Assembly: GCF_000340215.1 (NCBI RefSeq)
Contig: NW_006921532.1
Location: 2,397,337 to 2,461,336, forward strand
Reading direction: 5' to 3'
Length of the DNA stretch: 64,000 nt
DNA from: Pseudocercospora fijiensis CIRAD86
Taxonomy: Eukaryota; Ascomycota; Dothideomycetes; Mycosphaerellales; Mycosphaerellaceae
Positions 11,371-22,100 of this stretch are shown in pieces (the stretch's first letter is position 1; each line of letters begins with the position of its first letter). The notes below the pieces were generated by a model that was given only the letters and a program-made list of their open reading frames with translations, was not told the DNA's origin and made no database searches. Made by a program: the position numbers and the translations under genes.

Positions 11371-11567
11371 TGTAAGAAGGGTATATCAGTAGGTAGATAG
11401 GGTGGTGGTGAATTAGTATAGTATTCGATAGAGATCTAAGAGGAGAGGGAGGAAGGCAGGCAAGTTAGCCCAACGCTAAGCGCTAAGCCCTGCCTAAGGC
11501 ATCGAGACCCTAGCTTTACTCGAGCCCGGTTATATGCCAATTACGTGTAACCTCTTTAGTCCTAATA
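11371..11567 (-). repeat. Element A 3' LTR (left)
   Basis: 197 bp, begins TGTAAG, ends TAATA (from TAACA). Its pair is at 18,050-18,246. Confidence 0.93.
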
Positions 11568-12740
11568 CACGCTTCCCTTCTAAAGGCCGCGCCCTCGTAG
11601 CCGGTCTTTGTTCCAATCTCAATCTCCGTTGCTACTAACTTAGCAGGTCTAATAAGCCGCTTAGTCCGCGCTGAATTGAACGCATAACTACCGATTATGT
11701 AACTATATCAAACCTCACCTCCGAACAATACAATATACAACTCCAACTACGCTATCCTTATATATAATAAAGTAAAGGGATATAAAGCTACAAGAATTGA
11801 GGGCTATCGACTAATTATAATACGAGCGCGTCTTCCCTGCTACAATAGGTAGACGTACGAGGTATTGCAGCCCTGCCTCCGCTCTAAGTAATGTCGTTCC
11901 GAGTTCTTTGCGTCTACTCTAAAAGACCTAGAAATGTCCGCTCCGAGGGTTTGTCCGTTCCGAGGGTTGTTCTTATTATTACGAGGACTATTACTGTTCG
12001 TAGTTTCGCTAGCCCTAATTGGTTAGGTTTGGCAGCCTTCAAGTGTTAGCTAATTATATCTTTTCAAAAAACACAGCTCGTCTAGTTTCTATAGGTAAAG
12101 GCTATTATAAGTGTAGTAGTAGAGGTTCGCCTCGCTTAAAGGGTCGGAAAGATCGAGGAGTAACCTATTGTCCGCAAGATCGACCCCGGCTAGCTTAGCT
12201 CTATAGTTTTGCCCTTAGTTAGTTAGTCCATTAGTCGCTCAATCTTTTAAGCGGCTCAAAGTTTTAATCAAAGTTTTGATCAAAGTTTTGATTAAAGGTG
12301 CCTTAGGCTCGTAGTACAGGTGAGGTTGTGTCTGCAGGCGTAGCGACAATAGCAAGTGATGTTAACAATGGCAGCGCTAGTCGTCTTAGCGCCAACTTCA
12401 CCTCCTTCAACTAATAACAACTCGGCAATACCGTTACTAATATAGCGGTGTCCTTCCTTTCTCAAATAGTAACACACTCCGCAACACTGTTACTAATATA
12501 GCCGCGCCGGCCGCGCCGTCCTTCGCTAGCTCGTAGCGCGACGCTATCGTCTTTATTACCGTTATTCGCACGCGCGTACGCCCCTGTCGATCGCTTAGGC
12601 CTTAGGGCCTCGACAGAATGAAGGAACAAGAGGGGCGCTAAGAGAAGGGTCTTGTAGGGTGCGCTAGTAAAGAGGTAGATTGCGCCTAGTATAGTCTTAT
12701 TGTCCTTTATTGCTAATAATTGCTTGCCTCTAATTAGTTA
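11568..12740 (-). other. Element A 3' non-coding region
   Basis: About 1.2 kb between pol and the 3' LTR, homologous to 3,754-4,985 in element B. A 61-codon minus-strand frame at 12,292-12,477 has no counterpart in B and is probably chance. No other coding signal is seen. Confidence 0.6.
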
Positions 12741-12743
12741 GCT

Positions 12744-12766
12744 AATAGCACCCCGAGGGTAGCATT
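12744..12766. repeat. Dispersed palindrome, copy in element A
   Basis: AATAGCACCCCGAGGGTAGC then ATT, sitting at the extreme 3' end of the pol frame just after the chromodomain. Confidence 0.65.
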
Positions 12767-12779
12767 GTCCTAGGCTTAG

Positions 12780-15700
12780 TAGTAACATTATAGGCACTAT
12801 AAGCTCTTAGCCTTCTTCGTGTTCTTTACGCTAGTCCAATACTTATCTAACAATTCAGTTATATCCTTAAACGAGTCTTTAGCCTCCTATAAGTCCTATT
12901 TAGGTAAATAGCCTTGCTATCTTAACAGGTACTCCTTCTTGCCTTGCCTAGTCCGGTGCTTTAGAATACGTTCTATAGACTATAGTTCCTTACTATCCGC
13001 TAGTATATCTTTATATTTAGTAGGGGCTTCTTTATTAGAGTCTCCGCGGTAGTGGTATAGTTTAAGGAGGGAGATGTAGAAGGTGTTATAGATAGTATAG
13101 TATAGTAGGAGCCATAACTGGTAGGCCTGGCTATTGCCCTTCGGTTCTCGGATTCGGAATAGGCTAATGTATCTAGGTGCAAGCTTAGGCCTTGTTTTAC
13201 TATTAGGTAATAGGTGTTTACGGATACGGAGGTTCTTAGTGCTTAGCATAACTATATCGCCTTGCTTGAAGGTTATTAGCGTATAGTGTTTGTCATAGTA
13301 GGCCTTCTAATATACCTGGGCCTTTGCTAGTTTATTAGCCATCTTAGCGTGAATCTCTCGCATCTTTTAAACCCTCTTAATAGCCGCTAGTATCTTAGGT
13401 GTTAGTACTTAACACGCTTCCCTTTCCTTACGCTCGGCCTCGAGCGACAGGGGGTCTTATAGCAGCGCAGGGTTGCTTCCCATTATAGCGAAGTAAGGTA
13501 ACACCTTAGTAGATAAGTGGACACTGTTGTTGTATACGAATTCGGCTAGTTGTAGGAGGTTGACCTAGTTATTAGGGTTCTTATTAATGTAGCTACGCAG
13601 GTACTACTATAGCGTAGCATTCTGCCTTTCGGTCTAACTATCTGTTTGTAGATAGAATGCTATAGACAGGCGATGCTTGAGTCTTAGCTGCAGGCAAATC
13701 TTACTCTAATAGTAAGATATAAATGTCGGGCCTCGATCGGAGACTATCCCCTTAGGGGTTCCCTAATAGCTACAGAAGATGTTGCTCTATAGCGACTCAG
13801 CTAGGTCAATAGCCGTCTAATCCTTTCGGGCAGGAATGTAACGAGCGCCCTTAGTAAACCGATCTACGACAACTAGGATAGCATTATACATATCCTTACT
13901 GCCCCTACGCTTAGTAGGCGGGAGGCCTATAATGAAATCTATTATAAGCTTAGCAAATGGCTTCTTTAGAATAGGGAGTGAAGACAACTCGCTAAATAGT
14001 AAGTGCTTTAGTGCTTTAACTCGTTGATATACGGTACACGTGTTTACGTAGTCCTTTATATCCCGCTTACTATTTAGCTAGTAGTATATGCGCGATAGTA
14101 ACTCGTGCGACCTCTCTGTACTATAGTGACCGGTAAGCTTACTATTATAGTGTCGCTTGAGAAGTTCTTGTCTGATCGATTGTTCAGCGGGGACATAGTA
14201 TCTGCCCTTAAACCTTAAGTGACCTTTGTCGTCGATCGACCAATTGTTACTCTTGCTAGATCGAGTCTTTCGCCTACTTACAAGCTAATCTATACGAGCC
14301 GCAGCAAAGGCGTCCCTCTACTAAGCACGTAACAGCTTATCTATAAACGCTCGTCTATCCCCTTCTACAAGTTCGCTTAATAGCACTCTCGCTGTCTTAC
14401 GTAGTACGTACTATATGTATCTAGTAGCACTAGTAGCCGGATCAACTACATTAGTGCTTTAATCGCTGTTACTATATATAGCGATATCGACTAGGGAGTT
14501 ATTATAACTTCTCCTGTCTATGTCCTTAGCCTTTGCCTTAATACGCACTATTAATATAGCAAGAGCATTAATATGCTTTAAGCCGTCGCGGAGTCCGGTA
14601 AGCCGCTTATCCTACGCTTACTTATTAATAATACGGGCTATAGCAATCTTATGCTACAGGGTTAGAAACAAAGAATTGATGTGCTAGGTCTCGCTATTGT
14701 AATTAGGCCGCCTCGATAGGCTATTAGCAGGGTTACTTACGCCTAGCCGATGTAATATATTAAAATCGAACCCGGCGAGGTAGACGGCCTATCTAGCCTG
14801 TCGACCTATAACCCTAGTAACCTTCGTGATTCTACGGAGGTTGTTATAGTCTATATAGACCTGTATCGTATATTAGGCCCTATCGAGGTAATGCCTCTAA
14901 TACTTAAAGGCCTCGACAATAGCTAAGAGCTCTTGCTCGTAGGTCTCGTAGCGACGCTTAGCATCAATTATCTTCCTCGAGAAGAAGGCAATCGGGTGCT
15001 AGTAATTGTTATTAGCCTATTGTAATATAATAGCTAATATAGCAAACTGTAAAGCGTTAGTCTCAATGCGGATCTGTTTGCTTAGTACGAAATAGTACAG
15101 CAAGGGGACTTTAGTAAAGCGCTGCTTTAAACCGTTAAAAGCGGCTCGCGCCTTGTCAGTCCATTTAAACTCTCTAGTCGGGTTAGCCTTGGTTTTAGTG
15201 AGCTTAGTTAGGGGCATTACATGCCGTAAATAGCCCTTAATAAATCGGCGGTAGAAGTTAGTAAAACCGAGGAACGACTACAGTTCCTTAATTGACGTAG
15301 GAACAGGCCATTTAGTGATAGTTTTAATCCGATTAGGATTAGCCTTAACACCCTTAGTTAATACGAGGAAGCCGAGGAATAACACCTCTTTAGTAGCAAA
15401 GGTGCATTTAGAAGGCTGCATATACAAGCTATAGGCCCTTAGGCGATCGAGTACCTTACGGACTATAGCCTAGTATTCCGCAATGCTAGGAGAAGTGTAT
15501 GTAAACTTAGGATGTCATCTAGGTAAACCATACAGAGGTAATCTAATAGGCCTAATAGGGCCCGATTGATGTAGGACTAGAATATAGTAGGGGCATTAGC
15601 TAGCCTAAAATAGTATAACTAAGGTAACTTAAAATAGCTATAGCGAGTACGAAAGGCTGTCTTCCATTCATCGCCCTTACGAATACGAATGCGATAGTTA

Positions 15701-16285
15701 TGCATCCTTAATGTCTAGTATAGTATAGTAGTAGGTACTAGAAAGGCGGTCGAGGGTCTTATTAATAAGCGGAAGTAGACAGCGGTCTTTAATAGTAACA
15801 GCATTAAGCCTACGATAGTCGACATACAGGCGCAGGCCACTATCCTTCTTTGGTACGAACAGGATAGGTGCACTAGCAGGGCTATTACTATACCGAATAC
15901 GACTATTAGCTAGGTTTTCTTCTAGGTACTTACGTAACACAGCAAGCTCGCGCTTACTAAGGTTGTAGAGTAGTCTAAAAGGAACCTCCTTGCCCTCTAT
16001 AATATTAATCTTATAATCCGTCTCTTTAAATATAGGCAATGTCGATGCTAGGTAGTGTTTAAACATATTAATATAGGTCTCTCGAATAGGTTCTAGTATA
16101 CGCCTAAGTTGTTTAGGATCTATGCTATTAGGGGGCACTAGTTTATCGTTATTACTACCGAGCAGGTCGTCCGTCGGATTAGCTAGGGTTAGGTTGCTAA
16201 TATATAGGACCCTTAAATTATTAGGGCACTCGCTTACATTTATGTGTTTAATATCCTCTTTCCTAGCGATTCTAAATCGCTATTA
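12780..16285 (-). pseudogene. Element A pol: RT, RNase H, integrase, chromodomain
   Basis: RT fingers and palm at 16,138-15,500, with NLSKRELAVLRKYLEENL, the LFVPKKDSGLRLYVDYRRLN block and the catalytic YLDD at 15,514-15,525, so both Asp are kept. The RT/RNase H connection (PLTKLTK...FKWTDKARAAF...IRIETNA) is at 15,217-15,017. The integrase zinc-binding domain is at about 14,190-14,000. The integrase core retains Asp in VSDRG (13,736-13,738) and Glu in TERQNA (13,628-13,630). The integrase C-terminal domain is at 13,249-13,030. The chromodomain is at about 12,995-12,800 (RILKHRTRQGKKEYLLR, GYLPK, DITELLDKYW). The frame is broken by RIP stops and by a 1-nt insertion after YLDD. An intact copy would make a chromatin-targeted retrotransposon polyprotein. 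Confidence 0.88.
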
Positions 16286-16545
16286 NNNNNNNNNNNNNNN
16301 NNNNNNNNNNNNNNNNNNNNNNNNNNNNNNNNNNNNNNNNNNNNNNNNNNNNNNNNNNNNNNNNNNNNNNNNNNNNNNNNNNNNNNNNNNNNNNNNNNNN
16401 NNNNNNNNNNNNNNNNNNNNNNNNNNNNNNNNNNNNNNNNNNNNNNNNNNNNNNNNNNNNNNNNNNNNNNNNNNNNNNNNNNNNNNNNNNNNNNNNNNNN
16501 NNNNNNNNNNNNNNNNNNNNNNNNNNNNNNNNNNNNNNNNNNNNN
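16286..16545. other. Assembly gap (260 Ns) inside element A
   Basis: Run of N between two pieces that align to element B at 29,315 and 29,855. B has 539 bp there, covering the protease region between the zinc knuckle and RT, so this gap is probably about 280 bp too short. Confidence 0.97.
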
Positions 16546-17829
16546 GCTGTTACATTGAAGCACTTATATCTAGTTAGGGCACCGCTAGGTCCGCTCGAAT
16601 TAGTGCTAGAATTGGATAAACGATTAGGGGTATATAGAAATGAGCCCCTTCCTTGTCCTCTTCCTCGCTAGGGGTTTCTACCGCGGTATCGGCCCCTGCC
16701 TCTTCTACGTTAGTCGTTACTGTTTCTATTGTTAGCAGTGTTAGTTTAGGGAGTACCTCCTTAGTTTCCACCGCGGCTACGGTTAGTAGATAGTCGTATC
16801 TTAGATTCTAACCGTTGCTGTAGTTGTACTGCACGCTCTATAGTCTCTACTTTAACTATAAATTGAATGCGTATAAGATTGGCCTATTCGAACACACGGC
16901 GGCGGTCCAATTCAAGGACCAGTTCCTATCTTAGTTTAGGTCGTATCTCAGATATCCAGATAGAGTCGGTCTTAGGTAGCAAATCGTCCTTAAGGGTCTT
17001 TAGATAGGCCTCGAAGGATCGAGAGGTTTAGTCGGCCTTTTGCTTAGCACGTAGGTATTAGTCTTAGGCGTGCTGCTAGCGCAATATAGGGTTGCTAAGG
17101 GTGTTTAGCATAATGGTCTTGTAATCCTGCTATTGAACAGCGGCCTAGTCGTAAAGGGAATCAAAATAGTTATCCTATATACGTTTTAGGTCGCTATTAA
17201 TGTACTATATAGCGTGTACGACTAAGGAATAGTCGTCTAGTAGCGCCCTTAGTGCATTACGCTAGTTTAACTCACAATTACGTATGTAATTATTATACTG
17301 CTTGCGGCTAGAGCTATTAAACACGGTACAGTCCTTGAGTTTGGCATCCTTCTTCTAGACAGGTAGCGAGGAAGGTCCTACTATTAGTTCTAGTCTAGTA
17401 GTGGTTATTAAGGCTTCCTATAGGCGGCGAATCTCGAGGAGATTATCCTTTAGCTGTTGTTCTTAACGCAAGGCAGTAAGCCTGTTTTAGGTAGCTTCTT
17501 AAAGTCTCGCTACTAGCTAGGGGCTAAAGGCTAGTTAGCTATATCGTCGATTGACAATGTTGTTGAGTATGTCGTTAACAGGCAACTCTAGGTCGTCACC
17601 TGGAACTACAGGTTCTTCGGCAGGCCTAGCAGCAGGTTCTTTAGCAGGCACTTTAGTAGGAGGCACTTTAGTAGGCACTTTAGTAGGAGGCGCTTTAGTA
17701 GGCACTGTGCTACTAGCGTTGTCGTTGCTGGCGCTACTAGCGGCAGCACGGTTGTTGTTTCGTAATAAACCGGCTATTATAAGAGGCGACACTAATAATA
17801 TATTGTTAGCCCCTAAGATGCGGATGTAG
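16546..17829 (-). pseudogene. Element A gag
   Basis: Opens near 17,792 with a Ser/Asn-rich start and a repeated Lys-Val/Ala-Pro-Pro-Thr segment (PTKVPTKVPPTKVP), then DDLELPVNDILNN. The nucleocapsid zinc knuckle is at the gap edge (KCFN... at 16,546-16,565), where one base is missing relative to element B. Gag would form the virus-like particle and bind the RNA. RIP stops and a frameshift make it non-functional. Recognition rests on its place between the primer site and RT, the knuckle, and the match to B gag. Confidence 0.75.
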
Positions 17830-18038
17830 CGGAATTAGTAGATATCGGCTTAGTATACTTAACTTAGTGTACTAGGCCGTATAGAAGGCCTTGCTTAATA
17901 ATTAGTACGGTTGTTTCGATGGAATAGTACGTGTAGGTCCCGTTCTTCGGGCGCAATATAGTTAAATCGATGGTTTTCGTAGCTATACCGCTAAAAGCTT
18001 AAAATAAGGACTATCTAGCTACTACCCTTAAAGGGTGG
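17830..18038 (-). other. Element A 5' leader
   Basis: Non-coding segment of about 200 bp between the primer-binding site and gag; matches 31,085-31,330 in element B. Confidence 0.6.
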
Positions 18039-18049
18039 ATCGAATACTA
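18039..18049 (-). promoter_or_regulatory. Self-complementary primer-binding site of element A
   Basis: Directly inside the 5' LTR. The minus strand reads TAGTATTCGAT, an exact reverse complement of ATCGAATACTA at 18,098-18,108 within the LTR. The 11-nt length and the position match the Tf1/sushi type of self-primed reverse transcription, where the 5' end of the mRNA folds back to act as primer. No tRNA-like TGG start is present. Confidence 0.75.
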
Positions 18050-18246
18050 TATAAGAAGGGTATATCAGCAGGTAGATAGGGTAGTGGTAAATCAGTGTAG
18101 TATTCGATAGAGATCTAAGAGGAGAGGGAGGAAGGCAGGCAAGTTAGCCTAACGCCAAGCGCTAAGCCCTGCCTAAGGCATCGAGACCCTAGCTTCACTC
18201 GAGCCCGGTTACATGCCAATCACGTGTAACCTCTTTAGTCCTAACA
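18050..18246 (-). repeat. Element A 5' LTR (right)
   Basis: 197 bp, begins TATAAG (from TGTAAG) and ends TAACA. If transcription starts at the self-priming block (18,108), R plus U5 would be about 59 nt. Confidence 0.93.
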
Positions 18247-18251
18247 TAGTC

Positions 18252-18800
18252 CTACGCGCGAATGCGCGTAATAAAGGCGCGGTAGGAGCCGTACTTATAG
18301 AGGAAAAAGTCTGCGATCGTAATTAGGTAGATCTTAGTAGCGCGTCCGCGAAGGAGAACTTATAGGATCGGCGTATTATAGATTCGCGTCTAGATCTTAG
18401 CGCTTATAAACTCGCCGACGTAGTCGCGGAGCGGCTAGTCTAGTTTGCGGTATACTAGTGCTAGTACCTACTCTACTAGGATACTATAATTAAGTCTCTA
18501 CGCTACGTCTATTAGCGTAGTAGCATAGTCGTCGTATAGCTCGAATTTAGGCTCTTAGGAGGCGAAGAATAGTAGGGACTTATAGCGGCGTTCGTTTAGC
18601 TAGGTCTAGCTAGGATTAGACAACTCGTCCTAGCGGTATATATATATATCGACAGGCGGCGGGCTATAGTTGTTATTCTAAGGGTAGTAGCGCACTATCG
18701 CGATAATATCGCTAGGCGCACTAGCGTCGCTCGATATAATAGGTTACTAGAGAGCGTACGTAGTCGTAGGTTTACTAGAGTAGAGGGAGGTTAATATTAT
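18252..18800 (-). pseudogene. Element C extra ORF (ORF3), N-terminal part
   Basis: Minus-strand frame from about 18,800 to the element A insertion. No ATG is preserved; a start lost by TpG to TpA change near 18,790 is likely. Readable segments include NNNYSPPPVDIYIY, a FELYDDYATTLIDVA block, PLRDYVGEFISAKI and ADFFLYKYGSYRAF. Stops inside are TAG/TAA only. No family recognised. The frame continues across the insertion at 11,370. Confidence 0.6.
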
Positions 18801-19130
18801 ATTAAGCTTAATATATACGTAGCAACTAAAAACTTTTAGAGCATTGCTAGGGCGTTCCGCTTTGTTATAACGCAAACTTTACCTTGCCTACGCTACGCCG
18901 TTTATATATACGGTACGGCCCGTCGGATTAGAGTAACAATAGGGGAAAGATAATAAAGTAAACTATTTGCGTTTTAAAAATGAAGTAAAGTAAGGTGCGA
19001 TTTAAAATAAAGTAAAGTAGGGTACGATTTAATTATAGACAATAATGCTATAACGTAGCGTACCGCGATAGAGATGCCTATTGTTACGTATAGTGCTACT
19101 TAGTTAACCTTCTATATAGCTATTCTTTAG
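18801..19130 (-). other. Element C spacer between pol and ORF3
   Basis: AT-rich, with no coding signal. It contains a direct repeat of about 25 bp (AAGTAAAGTAAGGTGCGATT at 18,984 and a close copy at about 19,010). On the coding strand this gives pyrimidine-rich TTTACTT blocks. A promoter or splice signal for ORF3 could sit here, but nothing definite is seen. Confidence 0.45.
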
Positions 19131-22100
19131 GAGTTACGCAAGCTAGGCCTCCGAGAAGGCCGAGCCTATAGCTCTCCTACTATTAACTACGGCGCACTTA
19201 GGGACGGCGCTGTCGGTGCCTACTATTATAGCGCTTACTAACGTGCCGCTTGCTAACGTAACGCTTGTTATAGATAGAGGCGATCGTATTCCTATATAAG
19301 TTCCGCTAAGTCGCGGAGGTCGTTAACGTCGTACTAAACGTTATACGCGTAACCGTAGCTATACTACTTAACTAGATATTGTGTCCTGCCCCTCGAGACT
19401 CTATATCCGAGGAGCTTCTCGATTTCGTAATATAGCGCCTTTAGGTATAGGTAGTCGTTATCGAAAGGTGCTTTATCTACTAGGCCTAGCTCGGGTATCT
19501 CTCGGTCGTATAGATCGCGGCCCTCCGGGTAGGGTTCTAACTGCGAGACTAAGATTATAAGGTAGATACGTATTACTAGAGGGAGATCGAGCTCGTAGGC
19601 GAGGTTGCCGACCGGGCGTACTACCTTAAATAGTCTAGTACGCTACGCGGAGAGCTTGCGATTAGGGTTGCCTAGTAGGCGATATCCCTTATATAGCTTA
19701 AGTAGTACCTTCTAGCCCGCCTTAAAGGAAATAGGGCGATGCTTGCGGTCGTATCGGTCCTTTATTATTGCTACCGCCTATGCGAGAGAGTCCGCCGCCT
19801 AATCGCGTACCTCCTATCTTAATGCTAAGTAGTCTTCTATAGGGAGCTCGGTAAGGGGGTTTAGCGCGTCTAAATTTGTCTTAAATCCTTAGATTAGGAT
19901 ATTAGGTATCTCTCTAGTCGAAGCATTCCTAGCGTTATTAAGCTCGGCCTAGATATACGGAAGTACGTCCGTTTAATTAGCGTCCGGATAATTTAAGGTA
20001 AAGAATCGGAGTGCGATCTCTATAGTCTAATTAGTTCGCTTAGACTAGCCGTCCGACTAGGGATAGTACGCTATTGTCGCAAAGAACCTCGTGCCTAACT
20101 TCTTAAAGGCTGCCTTTATAAATTCGCTAAGCTAAATAGGGTCGCAGTCGCTAATTATAATAGCCGGAAGGTTTCGTTCTATTTCGATATATCCTTAGAT
20201 CTAATCGCTACCGTACTACTACGCTGTCTACGTTAATTTGCACTTGCGTAGTATAACGCGCTTAGAGTACTTACACGTCTTAGTAAGGAAACTATCGTAG
20301 CCGTCTTTATTAGGTAGTAGGCCGTAAACCTAGTCTATAGTAACAGCGTACTATAGAATAGGCTAACATTTAATCGGCTACAATTTACCGTATAGAGGAT
20401 AGCGGAGCGTCTAGTTTAGGATACATTCGGAGCAATAAGCGATATACTTAGAGACCTCGCGTCCGAGCCGGCGTATATAGAAACTAGCGTATAGACGAGC
20501 GTATATGCGGTAGTAACCTACGTAGTAATAATAATCGTAGGCTATTTAGAAAACTTCTTTATATAGGGAACGGGGAATGTATAGCCTCTCCCTACCGTTA
20601 GTATCGTCCTTAAAATAGATAAGGTCGTTACGTAAGAAAAAGTAGAGTCCTAATAGGCTCGACTTAGCCTCGCCTATAATGTTAGCTTCCTCGTAATTAG
20701 GGTTGTCGTTAACGTCTAAGGTCCTCTTAGTAGCAGCTCGTAGGCAGCGTTCTTCTATAGCGTTTAGCTAAGCTAGGATTACGGACTAATAGGAGTCCTT
20801 AGCATATCCCGCCTTTAAGTCGTCCTTAAATTCGGTAGCGAGTTCTACGAGTATAGAGTAGAAAACTATAGGCTCGTTAGAGGTATAAGTTCTACTAGAG
20901 TGTTTATCGACTAGCGTAGCGTAAAAGCAGATCGCGCCTTTACTCTCGTATAGGTATACGTAGTACGCGTCGACTATATTATTTGCGAGGGCTAGATCGT
21001 CGTATGCGAGAGGATCTAACGTATTGTACGCTTAATCTGCTACCCGATCGAGGTCCGCTACGAGCCTACTTAATACGTCCGGTATGCCGTAAAGGCGTCC
21101 TAGGCGGTAGTAGACCTTAAGCTTAGGGTACTAGGAGAGGTACTAACTAGCTCGTACTAGGCGGAGATTAAGCTTGTCCGTAGATATAGTCGTCGCGAGA
21201 CTCGCTGCCGTAGTAATACCTAGGGCCGCTATATAGTCGGAAAAAACATATACTAGCTTACGTACCGCTTATAGGATTATTCGTACTTTGCGAGCCGTCT
21301 AGACTAGTCCGCTAACCTCGAGTTCGGTAGCTAGGTACCGCTTTTCTACGTCCGTAAGGGCTTTGCTAAGGTATATAATAACTTGTATCTAATCTGCCGG
21401 AAAGCGTACGGCCTTATCGTTCTCGATAGTCGGCTCTAGGTCTCCTTTAACGTAGTATACTACTACCGCAAACCCTCCTACGTAGGTATCTAGGTCGATA
21501 TATATAGGGCGATTAGGGTCCGCGTAATAGGAGAACTTAATATCGCGGTATATCTGTCTTAGGATGTTAAAGGCTTTGTATTCTATCTCTAGCGATTTAT
21601 CCGAGTCGAAGGCTAGGGTCCTAGCCGCGTAGCGTTTGCGCTTATTGCCTTTATTAGCTAGGCTAAAGCGCAAGAGCTCTTTCTTACGATTCTCGAATAG
21701 TATCGTAATCGTAGAGTAGTATAGAATATACTAGCGTTGCTATCTAGTAAGTCCTAAGTAAAATTCGATATCCTTTAGCGTAGTAGGGAATTTTAAGTCT
21801 AGAATAGCCTAGACCTTCTCCTCGTAAGTAGTATATCCTAGTCCTAATACTCGTTAGCCTAAAAGCTTTATAGATAGATAAGCGAGGAACGACTTATACG
21901 GTGCGATACTAATGTTCTTGCCCGCTAGGCACTCGAAAACGGCATCTAGATGCTATAGGTGCTCTTCGAAGGTATAGGAGTAGATAACAATATTATCGAT
22001 GTAAGTACGGTAGTAGGATTTATATCGCTTAAGGATCTTGTTAAGCTAGCGCTAGACATATTATACGCTATTCGAGAAACCTATAATAGCTATATGCATC

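Larger units (their letters stand above)
11371..18246 (-). mobile_element. Gypsy chromovirus element A (youngest insertion of the left nest)
   Basis: 197-bp LTRs at 11,371-11,567 and 18,050-18,246, flanked by perfect TAGTC duplications (11,366-11,370 and 18,247-18,251). It inserted into ORF3 of element C. Minus-strand order: 5' LTR, self-priming site, gag, (assembly gap), RT, RNase H, integrase, chromodomain, 3' region, 3' LTR. The two LTRs differ at 12 positions that I counted, all of them CpA/TpG versus TpA. It is less mutated than B and still has the RT motif YLDD and integrase D and E codons. Length 6,876 bp includes 260 Ns. Confidence 0.92.

Noticed and set aside
16122..16577. Frames running through the N gap on both strands
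   Set aside because: They consist mainly of unknown residues and have no sequence support.
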